Source: Episyrphus balteatus (taxonomy: Eukaryota > Arthropoda > Insecta > Diptera > Syrphidae). From it: 64,000 nucleotides of DNA. The first letter of the stretch is position 1, and every line of letters starts with the position of its first letter. Below, one piece after another: positions 49,751 through 59,500 of the stretch. Both the position numbers and the translations under genes were made by a program. The stretch lies in contig NC_079136.1 of assembly GCF_945859705.1 (NCBI RefSeq), positions 79,918,867-79,982,866 of the forward strand. Direction: 5' to 3'. The notes under the pieces are model-generated. The model was not told the DNA's origin and ran no database searches. It worked only from the letters and a program-made list of their open reading frames with translations.

Positions 49751-49905
49751 AAAGGCTTGGCCACACCGGAGGGTACATGCGGTAGCGGTACGGGTATTTG
49801 TATGAACAAAATTCCAAACTGACACATCAACGTTCAGATGTGGAATTTCTTTCATACAAATACCCGTACCGCTACCGCATGTACCCTTCGGTGTGGCCAA
49901 GCCTT
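49751..49905. mobile_element. Palindromic miniature element, tandem copy 1 of 3
   Basis: Left arm AAAGGCTTGGCCACACCGG, GCGGTAGCGGTACGGGTA; the right arm is the inverse and ends GGTGTGGCCAAGCCTT. The short centre holds ACATCAACGTTCAGATGT. Both strands of all three copies give short open frames of 62-101 codons that are not genes. Confidence 0.8.
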
Positions 49906-50080
49906 AAGGCTTGGCCACACCGGAGGGTATGCGGTAGCGGTACGGGTAGAGGTAACGGTACTTGTATGAAAAAAATTGCAAACTGACATATCAACGTTCA
50001 GATGTGGAACTTTTTTCATACAAATATCGTTACCGCTACCCGTACTGCTACCGCATACCCTCCGGTGTGGCCAAGCCTTT
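49906..50080. mobile_element. Palindromic miniature element, tandem copy 2 of 3
   Basis: Same family. The arms are longer through an extra GGTAGAGGTAACGG segment. It abuts copy 1 directly (CCTT/AAGG) with no spacer. Confidence 0.8.
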
Positions 50081-50246
50081 AAAGGCTTGGCCACACTGGA
50101 GGGTATGCGGTAGCGGTACGGGTAGCGGTGAGGGTACTTGTATGAAAAAATTTCCAAACTGACACATCAACGTTCAGGTGTGGATTTTTTTTAGTAAAAA
50201 TATCGTTACCGCTATACCGCATACCCTCCGGTGTGGCCAAGCCTTT
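50081..50246. mobile_element. Palindromic miniature element, tandem copy 3 of 3
   Basis: Same family, directly abutting copy 2 at CCTTT/AAAGG. The right arm has lost several bases of the GGTAGCGG segment (near 50213). Confidence 0.8.
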
Positions 50247-50269
50247 AAATCTCCCCAAAACAAGATTTA

Positions 50270-50544
50270 GGCCGTTTTTGAATTGGGTTAAATACTTAAC
50301 CTCTGTTAAATTTTTGACACTATTGTGGTGAATAAAAATGTTAAGTTGTTAAAAATTTAATGGGCTCTGGGACCAGGTTAAATTTTGTTGGCAGATGTTT
50401 TTTTTTTTTATTGAAAAGGAGTAGTATCATGGTAGAAAGAGGCAGAGAAAAATATTAAACAATAAGCTATACAACTTTTTATTCACCTCAATAGTGTCAA
50501 AAATTTAACAGAGGTTAAATATTTAACCCAATTCACACACGGCC
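50270..50544. mobile_element. PIF/Harbinger-like miniature element with TTA duplication
   Basis: 275 bp. Starts GGCCGT and ends ACGGCC, with TTA on both sides (50267-50269 and 50545-50547). Inverted similarity runs about 80 bp: GAATTGGGTTAAATA, AACCTCTGTTAAATTTTTGA and their inverses. TWA duplications and GG-starting ends are known for PIF/Harbinger. Confidence 0.72.
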
Positions 50545-51151
50545 TTATAATCGAAATCGAAAATGAGGAAATCAAACATACCCAAACACACAGATTTTGA
50601 TGTGCTGAACGCACTCATTTTCTTTTTTGACAACTTATGAAAAAAATGTCATAATAGGGGGGTTCACATTGACCAACTTACCGGACAGACTAGCTGCCAT
50701 TTGGTCTGATCGGATAGTATTTTGATAATGGGAACACACATCCGACGGCCACCCAACTAACTATTTCGATGTTATAACGATGGTGAGAAGCTTCTCGTCA
50801 TGACTAATTTCACACCTAAAAGACTCATATAACCCTGTTATCATCAAAAAGGCCCCCTTTTTCACTCCTATTAAACTTATGAGAAGTGCAATGAAATACT
50901 CCTGTAAAGTTTCTCATCAGTAGCCGAAAGTGGTATTCGATCCTATAAGTGTGGGAAGAAGTACACTGTAAGACTACTGTAAAGTTTGTCATCAACAAAC
51001 GCAAGTGGAGGAGAAATAAAAGGTGAGTGAGGATATAAAAGGAGTGGAAATAAAACGAGGAGAAATAAAAAGAAATTAAATTGTGTTGCATTTATGTTGA
51101 TTTTTATTTAAGTATTAATTTATTTTTATAAAGTTTATCTGAGGAGCTAGG
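50545..51151. other. Unassigned spacer
   Basis: Non-coding by eye. Two similar stretches, CCTGTAAAGTTTCTCATCA near 50902 and CTGTAAAGTTTGTCATCA near 50978, suggest a short internal duplication of about 76 bp. The 88-codon minus-strand frame at 50825-51091 has no recognisable domain. Confidence 0.5.
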
Positions 51152-51805
51152 CCCAACTAGCACAACAGCTTCTATAAATTGAGATCTCTACTACTAATAC
51201 TACTTTTTATACAGCTTGTATTGAGCTTGCTTCAGAATTTAATTTCTTATAGAAGTTCGAACTTGTTTAACAACTTCTAATAAGTTGTTTAAATACTGTT
51301 AAAGAAACTTAAACGAAAAAAAAATTGTTGTCGGAAAAGCCTGCTTAATGAATTTATACAAGCTTTACAGAAATTACCAAGTTTAGTAATTGATTTTTGG
51401 TTTTGATATTGAATAATCTAGCTCGGACACTTTTTGGTTTTGACATTGAATAACTTAGCTCAGACATTTTTTTTTGACATTTCTGATATTTGAACTGATT
51501 AAGTTTTTGATTTCATTAATGAATATACTAGGATGGCCGAAAGTAAAAAAGAATTCTTTTTTGTTTTTGTAGTTGTTTTTTTTTTTTTTAATTTCGATAA
51601 GACATGTATTAAAGAGCTATACAAGTTCTTCCGAAGCTATCTGTCAAATCTCACAGCTTCGGTAAAGCTTCATTTAAACTTCTTAAAGAGTTTCAAACTT
51701 GTATAACGTTCTCCTTTTTCCATGCCCAACAACCTTACTAAAGTTTAAAAGAAGCTGAAATGTAGCTTTTGTAATATCTTAACCGAAGCTGAAATTTTAG
51801 TTGGG
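51152..51805. mobile_element. Possible TIR element with CCCAACTA ends
   Basis: CCCAACTAGCACAACAGCTTC at the left resembles the inverse of GAAGCTGAAATTTTAGTTGGG at the right: 8 bp at the tip and CAGCTTC inside match. The interior has many AAGCTT/AAGTTC-type short repeats and no coding sequence. No target duplication is clear, so this is tentative. Confidence 0.4.
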
Positions 51806-52377
51806 TATTGTGTAACAAAAAATAAAGTATCTTGGCACTACTGTTTTCATCGAGATAATAGTAAAATCTGGATAATGATCTGGATTTTTCAAATATTTAT
51901 ACAATTAAAGTTGTTGTTGTTGTTTTTAATGCGTAAATTGTCTTGATTTCAAATGTCTCGATTTCGTTTTTTTGAGCAAAACTCTATATAGAAAAACCAA
52001 AAAGCACACCAAATAGCACAAACTTAAACAAATTTTGAATTCATTTAAAAAATAAAGAAATATCTAATTGTTAAATATAATTGAGAAAATTGAACGAAAT
52101 TATCATCTTTAAATTGTTTGCATTTCCGATTTACAATTGTAGAGATAAAATTTAGTAAAGCGCGATTTGTATACTGGACTTTTGGCCAGAAATTCACTTT
52201 CTACCGTGTGAACATTAATTATTATAATGTGCGCAATAATTATGCCCATGTAGCTGCTAAGTTATTTAAGATTGGTACTTGTAATAGAGCTAGGTGGCGC
52301 TACTTGCTAATCCTTTTGACAGTTCTTGTCAAAAAGTAAATTTTCACAGTCCACCGCCGGAAAAGAAGTAAAACTTC
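51806..52377. other. Right end of the composite insert
   Basis: AT-rich, with no gene recognised; the 73-codon frame at 52118-52339 is probably chance. A hairpin, CTTTTGACA/TGTCAAAAAG, lies at 52313-52336 and the 14-bp inverted end at 52364-52377. Confidence 0.5.
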
Positions 52378-53019
52378 AAAAATTTAATTAAGCCAATAGA
52401 ATGCTCTCCATGTAAATCAATTGAATATAAAACCAAGAATTATGTAGAAGAAATAGATAAAGGTCTATTAATTGTCAAAAATTTTGAAAATGCTATTGAA
52501 CAAAATTGTAACGAAAAAATATACCATTTACATAAACATTTTATTATAAATTTTAACAAATGTACTATTTACCTAAATAATAAACAATATCATAACAAAA
52601 TACAAATTTTTAATCATAAAATTGTAATACAACCAAATTTAAATATGAGCATTATAGACTCAGAAATTGTTATTAAAGACCTAATTATTCAAGATATAGA
52701 GCATCAAAATAAAATAAAACTTATAGAATATAAGAATAACCGTAATACGATTACATTTTCAACCATAATTGTTATATGTACTGTAATAGCTATTTGCTAC
52801 TTTTTATTAAAATATTTATATAAAAATAAGAATATTAAAATTATAAATAAGATATGTGCCAAAGAAATAAAATCTGAACAAATAAATATACCACTTAATG
52901 AAATTAAAATCATGAAGCCTCAGGAGAGTCTTCAATCTAAGGCGGGGGGAGTTACAAAGGTACCCACTCCTATGGCCACACAATTGGTACCTATTCAGAT
53001 ACCAATGCCTAAACAATAA
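52378..53019 (+). pseudogene. env: env, 3' fragment (ectodomain end, transmembrane anchor, cytoplasmic tail)
   Basis: An open frame in phase with the 5' env fragment resumes directly at the insert boundary and runs to a stop at 53017-53019. It encodes a Cys-containing ectodomain part (CSPC near 52404), a hydrophobic membrane anchor of about 22 residues at about 52750-52820 followed by Lys residues, and a tail. The last 23 codons lie inside the 3' LTR. The first ATG in this fragment, at 52645, is internal and has no reason to be a start. In this copy the fragment cannot be made as part of env because of the 5.35-kb insert. Confidence 0.82.
52939..52949 (+). other. Polypurine tract
   Basis: AAGGCGGGGGG directly before the 3' LTR; the primer site for plus-strand DNA synthesis. 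One C interrupts the purine run. Confidence 0.78.
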
Positions 53020-53308
53020 TCGAATAACCGTAGACTAAACAAAAGATAAGATAAACATCTCATCTCAGTATAAACATAATTTAATCCAATTTAATCCAGT
53101 ATAATTTTCAAAGACAATATTCGGCACCATAGGTTAAGTGATAAAATGTAACATAGTTTTAAGTCAGTTCTTAAGAAGCCATCAATAAAGTAAGATCATC
53201 TCGATCCGATTATTAATAAAAATTGTGCGTTGCGTTTTCATTTTAATTCTCCACGTTAGGAGAAATTTATATATTTTTTTAAGATCCACGGGGATCAGTT
53301 ACTTAACT
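52950..53308 (+). repeat. 3' LTR
   Basis: 359 bp, identical by eye to 41000-41358. Followed by the CGCG target duplication (53309-53312) and the right half of the foldback element. Confidence 0.96.
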
Positions 53309-53561
53309 CGCGCACTTTTTTACATTATCAAAACGATATTTTTTTACAGCATTTTTACAGAATTTTGATATACAGTATTTTGCCGTACAGAATTTTACAA
53401 AACAGAATTTTGCATGTCAGTATTTTGTTCATACAGTATTTTGACGTACAGAATTTTGTATTTACAGTATAATGACGTACAGAATTATGGTATTACAGTA
53501 TTTTGACCCCACAGAATTTTGTAGTACAGAATTTTGACAAGCAGAATTATGACCCGCTCCC

Positions 53562-56500
53562 GATTTAAACATTTTTAAAAGTGATTTTCTCCAAACGTGA
53601 ATTTTTCAACTCCAATTGAATTGTATGCGAAGGATATCGACTCACAGAGCACAAAAATGTATTTTTTATAAGTTTTGGACTTGTAGTTTTGTTTTTAGAG
53701 AATTTTGAATTTTGCAAGTTTCATAGTGTTTAGACGCTTGGTTAACGAGATATGACGATTTAAACATTTTTAAAAGTGATTTTCTCCAAACGTGAATTTT
53801 TCAACTCCAATTGAATTGTATGCGAAGGATATCGACTCACAGAGCACAAAAATGTATTTTTTATAAGTTTTGGACTTGTAGTTTTGTTTTTAGAGAATTT
53901 TGAATTTTGCAAGTTTCATAGTGTTTAGACGCTTGGTTAACGAGATATGACGATTTAAACATTTTTAAAAGTGATTTTCTCCAAACGTGAATTTTTCAAC
54001 TCCAATTGAATTGTATGCGAAGGATATCGACTCACAGAGCACAAAAATGTATTTTTTATAAGTTTTGGACTTGTAGTTTTGTTTTTAGAGAATTTTGAAT
54101 TTTGCAAGTTTCATAGTGTTTAGACGCTTGGTTAACGAGATATGACGATTTAAACATTTTTAAAAGTGATTTTCTCCAAACGTGAATTTTTCAACTCCAA
54201 TTGAATTGTATGCGAAGGATATCGACTCACAGAGCACAAAAATGTATTTTTTATAAGTTTTGGACTTGTAGTTTTGTTTTTAGAGAATTTTGAATTTTGC
54301 AAGTTTCATAGTGTTTAGACGCTTGGTTAACGAGATATGACGATTTAAACATTTTTAAAAGTGATTTTCTCCAAACGTGAATTTTTCAACTCCAATTGAA
54401 TTGTATGCGAAGGATATCGACTCACAGAGCACAAAAATGTATTGTTTATAAGTTTTGGACTTGTAGTTTTGTTTTTAGAGAATTTTGAATTTTGCAAGTT
54501 TCATAGTGTTTAGTCGCTTGGTTAACGAGATATGACGATTTAAACATTTTTAAAAGTGATTTTCTCCAAACGTGAATTTTTCAACTCCAATTGAATTGTA
54601 TGCGAAGGATATCGACTCACAGAGCACAAAAATGTATTTTTTATAAGTTTTGGACTTGTAGTTTTGTTTTAAGAGAATTTTGAATTTTGCAAGTTTCATA
54701 GTGTTTAGACGCTTGGTTAACGAGATATGACGATTTAAACATTTTTAAAAGTGATTTTCTCCAAACGTGAATTTTTCAACTCCAATTGAATTGTATGCGA
54801 AGGATATCGACTCACAGAGCACAAAAATGTATTTTTTATAAGTTCTGGACTTGTAGTTTTGTTTTTAGAGAATTTTGAATTTTGCAAGTTTCATAGTGTT
54901 TAGACGCTTGGTTAACGAGATATGACGATTTAAACATTTTTAAAAGTGATTTTCTCCAAACGTGAATTTTTCAACTCCAATTGAATTGTATGCGAAGGAT
55001 ATTGACTCACAGAGCACAAAAATGTATTGTTTATAAGTTTTGGACTTGTAGTTTTGTTTTTAGAGAATTTTGAATTTTGCAAGTTTCATAGTGTTTAGAC
55101 GCTTGGTTAACGAGATATGACGATTTAAACATTTTTAAAAGTGATTTTCTCCAAACGTGAATTTTTCAACTCCAATTAAATTGTATGCGAAGGATATCGA
55201 CTCACAGAGCACAAAAATGTATTTTTTATAAGTTTTGGACTTGTAGTTTTGTTTTTAGAGAATTTTGAATTTTGCAAGTTTCATAGTGTTTAGACGCTTG
55301 GTTAACGAGATATGACGATTTAAACATTTTTAAAAGTGATTTTCTCCAAACGTGAATTTTTCAACTCCAATTGAATTGTATGCGAAGGATATCGACTCAC
55401 AGAGCACAAAAATGTATTTTTTATAAGTTTTGGACTTGTAGTTTTGTTTTTAGAGAATTTTGAATTTTGCAAGTTTCATAGTGTTTAGACGCTTGGTTAA
55501 CGAGATATGACGATTTAAACATTTTTAAAAGTGATTTTCTCCAAACGTGAATTTTTCAACTCCAATTGAATTGTATGCGAAGGATATCGACTCACAGAGC
55601 ACAAAAATGTATTTTTTATAAGTTTTGGACTTGTAGTTTTGTTTTTAGAGAATTTTGAATTTTGCAAGTTTCATTGAGAATAGACGCTTGGTTAACGAGA
55701 TATGACGATTTAAACATTTTTAAAAGTGATTTTCTCCAAACGTGAATTTTTCAACTCCAATTGAATTGTATGCGAAGGATATCGACTCACAGAGCACAAA
55801 AATGTATTTTTTATAAGTTTTGGACTTGTAGTTTTGTTTTTAGAGAATTTTGAATTTTGCAAGTTTCATAGTGTTTAGACGCTTGGTTAACGAGATATGA
55901 CGATTTAAACATTTTTAAAAGTGATTTTCTCCAAACGTGAATTTTTCAACTCCAATTGAATTGTATGCGAAGGATATCGACTCACAGAGCACAAAAATGT
56001 ATTTTTTATAAGTTTTGGACTTGTAGTTTTGTTTTTAGAGAATTTTGAAGTTTGCAAGTTTCATAGTGTTAAGACGCTTGGTTAACGAGATATGACGATT
56101 TAAACATTTTTAAAAGTGATTTTCTCCAAACGTGAATTTTTCAACTCCAATTGAATTGTATGCGAAGGATATCGACTCACAGAGCACAAAAATGTATTTT
56201 TTATAAGTTTTGGACTTGTAGTTTTGTTTTTAGAGAATTTTGAATTTTGCAAGTTTCATAGTGTTTAGACGCTTGGTTAACGAGATATGACGATTTAAAC
56301 ATTTTTAAAAGTGATTTTCTCCAAACGTGAATTTTTCAACTCCAATTGAATTGTATGCGAAGGATATCGACTCACAGAGCACAAAAATGTATTTTTTATA
56401 AGTTTTGGACTTGTAGTTTTGTTTTTAGAGAATTTTGAATTTTGCAAGTTTCATAGTGTTTAGACGCTTGGTTAACGAGATATGACGATTTAAACATTTT

Positions 56501-59500
56501 TAAAAGTGATTTTCTCCAAACGTGAATTTTTCAACTCCAATTGAATTGTATGCGAAGGATATCGACTCACAGAGCACAAAAATGTATTTTTTATAAGTTT
56601 TGGACTTGTAGTTTTGTTTTTAGAGAATTTTGAATTTTGCAAGTTTCATAGTGTTTAGACGCTTGGTTAACGAGATATGACGATTTAAACATTTTTAAAA
56701 GTGATTTTCTCCAAACGTGAATTTTTCAACTCCAATTGAATTGTATGCGAAGGATATCGACTCACAGAGCACAAAAATGTATTTTTTATAAGTTTTGGAC
56801 TTGTAGTTTTGTTTTTAGAGAATTTTGAATTTTGCAAGTTTCATAGTGTTTAGACGCTTGGTTAACGAGATATGACGATTTAAACATTTTTAAAAGTGAT
56901 TTTCTCCAAACGTGAATTTTTCAACTCCAATTGAATTGTATGCGAAGGATATCGACTCACAGAGCACAAAAATGTATTTTTTATAAGTTTTGGACTTGTA
57001 GTTTTGTTTTTAGAGAATTTTGAATTTTGCAAGTTTCATAGTGTTTAGACGCTTGGTTAACGAGATATGACGATTTAAACATTTTTAAAAGTGATTTTCT
57101 CCAAACGTGAATTTTTCAACTCCAATTGAATTGTATGCGAAGGATATCGACTCACAGAGCACAAAAATGTATTGTTTATAAGTTTTGGACTTGTAGTTTT
57201 GTTTTTAGAGAATTTTGAATTTTGCAAGTTTCATAGTGTTTAGACGCTTGGTTAACGAGATATGACGATTTAAACATTTTTAAAAGTGATTTTCTCCAAA
57301 CGTGAATTTTTCAACTCCAATTGAATTGTATGCGAAGGATATCGACTCACAGAGCACAAAAATGTATTTTTTATAAGTTTTGGACTTGTAGTTTTGTTTT
57401 TAGAGAATTTTGAATTTTGCAAGTTTCATAGTGTTTAGACGCTTGGTTAACGAGATATGACGATTTAAACATTTTTAAAAGTGATTTTCTCCAAACGTGA
57501 ATTTTTCAACTCCAATTGAATTGTATGCGAAGGATATCGACTCACAGAGCACAAAAATGTATTTTTTATAAGTTCTGGACTTGTAGTTTTGTTTTTAGAG
57601 AATTTTGAATTTTGCAAGTTTCATAGTGTTTAGACGCTTGGTTAACGAGATATGACGATTTAAACATTTTTAAAAGTGATTTTCTCCAAACGTGAATTTT
57701 TCAACTCCAATTGAATTGTATGCGAAGGATATCGACTCACAGAGCACAAAAATGTATTGTTTATAAGTTTTGGACTTGTAGTTTTGTTTTTAGAGAATTT
57801 TGAATTTTGCAAGTTTCATAGTGTTTAGACGCTTGGTTAACGAGATATGACGATTTAAACATTTTTTAAAGTGATTTTCTCCAAACGTGAATTTTTCAAC
57901 TCCAATTGAATTGTATGCGAAGGATATCGACTCACAGAGCACAAAAATGTATTTTTTATAAGTTTTGGACTTGTAGTTTTGTTTTTAGAGAATTTTGAAT
58001 TTTGCAAGTTTCATAGTGTTTAGACGCTTGGTTAACGAGATATGACGATTTAAACATTTTTAAAAGTGATTTTCTCCAAACGTGAATTTTTCAACTCCAA
58101 TTGAATTGTATGCGAAGGATATCGACTCACAGAGCACAAAAATGTATTTTTTATAAGTTTTGGACTTGTAGTTTTGTTTTTAGAGAATTTTGAATTTTGC
58201 AAGTTTCATAGTGTTTAGACGCTTGGTTAACGAGATATGACGATTTAAACATTTTTAAAAGTGATTTTCTCCAAACGTGAATTTTTCAACTCCAATTGAA
58301 TTGTATGCGAAGGATATCGACTCACAGAGCACAAAAATGTATTTTTTATAAGTTTTGGACTTGTAGTTTTGTTTTTAGAGAATTTTGAATTTTGCAAGTT
58401 TCATAGTGTTTAGACGCTTGGTTAACGAGATATGACGATTTAAACATTTTTAAAAGTGATTTTCTCCAAACGTGAATTTTTCAACTCCAATTGAATTGTA
58501 TGCGAAGGATATCGACTCACAGAGCACAAAAATGTATTGTTTATAAGTTTTGGACTTGTAGTTTTGTTTTTAGAGAATTTTGAATTTTGCAAGTTTCATA
58601 GTGTTTAGACGCTTGGTTAACGAGATATGACGATTTAAACATTTTTAAAAGTGATTTTCTCCAAACGTGAATTTTTCAACTCCAATTGAATTGTATGCGA
58701 AGGATATCGACTCACAGAGCACAAAAATGTATTTTTTATAAGTTTTGGACTTGTAGTTTTGTTTTTAGAGAATTTTGAATTTTGCAAGTTTCATAGTGTT
58801 TAGACGCTTGGTTAACGAGATATGACGATTTAAACATTTTTAAAAGTGATTTTCTCCAAACGTGAATTTTTCAACTCCAATTGAATTGTATGCGAAGGAT
58901 ATCGACTCACAGAGCACAAAAATGTATTTTTTATAAGTTCTGGACTTGTAGTTTTGTTTTTAGAGAATTTTGAATTTTGCAAGTTTCATAGTGTTTAGAC
59001 GCTTGGTTAACGAGATATGACGATTTAAACATTTTTAAAAGTGATTTTCTCCAAACGTGAATTTTTCAACTCCAATTGAATTGTATGCGAAGGATATCGA
59101 CTCACAGAGCACAAAAATGTATTGTTTATAAGTTTTGGACTTGTAGTTTTGTTTTTAGAGAATTTTGAATTTTGCAAGTTTCATAGTGTTTAGACGCTTG
59201 GTTAACGAGATATGACGATTTAAACATTTTTAAAAGTGATTTTCTCCAAACGTGAATTTTTCAACTCCAATTGAATTGTATGCGAAGGATATCGACTCAC
59301 AGAGCACAAAAATGTATTTTTTATAAGTTTTGGACTTGTAGTTTTGTTTTTAGAGAATTTTGAATTTTGCAAGTTTCATAGTGTTTAGACGCTTGGTTAA
59401 CGAGATATGACGATTTAAACATTTTTAAAAGTGATTTTCTCCAAACGTGAATTTTTCAACTCCAATTGAATTGTATGCGAAGGATATCGACTCACAGAGC

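Larger units (their letters stand above)
47026..52377. mobile_element. Composite insertion that splits env (5.35 kb)
   Basis: The env frame leaves at an A-run (47018-47025) and resumes in the same frame after five A's at 52378-52382, consistent with an A-rich target duplication of up to 5 bp. GAAGTTTTACTTCT at 47053-47066 is the exact inverse of AGAAGTAAAACTTC at 52364-52377, a 14-bp inverted repeat at the insert's edges. The left copy lies 27 bp inside the edge, the right copy at the edge. No transposase is recognised. The insert contains at least seven independent miniature elements, so it was an old, layered piece of DNA before it moved or was captured. The superfamily is unknown. Confidence 0.7.
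41000..53308 (+). mobile_element. Errantivirus-like Ty3/gypsy LTR retrotransposon with env (12.3 kb including a secondary insertion)
   Basis: Two 359-bp LTRs starting AGTTA and ending TAACT flank PBS, gag, pol, env and a polypurine tract. The 4-bp target duplication is CGCG (40996-40999 and 53309-53312). Without the 5.35-kb insert in env the element is about 7.0 kb, usual for errantiviruses. Gene order, a tRNA-Ser-like PBS, a gag without CCHC zinc knuckles, the env with a furin-type site, and the CGCG target fit the 17.6/297/ZAM/Tirant branch. ZAM and Tirant are known to favour CGCG targets. Exact family needs a pol phylogeny. The LTRs are identical by eye, so the integration is recent. Confidence 0.93.
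40745..53561. mobile_element. Foldback copy 4, split at its centre by the LTR retrotransposon
   Basis: The left half is 40745-40999 and the right half 53313-53561. Together they give 504 bp, the size of the intact copy. The target duplication GATTTAAAC is at 40736-40744 and 53562-53570. The break lies in the central GTGCGCGCGCAC palindrome. The halves carry minor substitutions, such as CATTAAAATTC near 40922 and TCAAGATTC near 40938. Confidence 0.9.

Noticed and set aside
47026..52377. Helitron as the identity of the env insert
   Set aside because: Inverted repeats occur at the edges, there is no TC start or CTRR end, and the hairpin near 52313-52336 is about 40 bp from the right edge, too far for the usual Helitron end.
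41000..53308. Naming the retroelement as ZAM or Tirant
   Set aside because: The CGCG target and general layout fit, but identity needs an alignment of pol. Only the branch is claimed.
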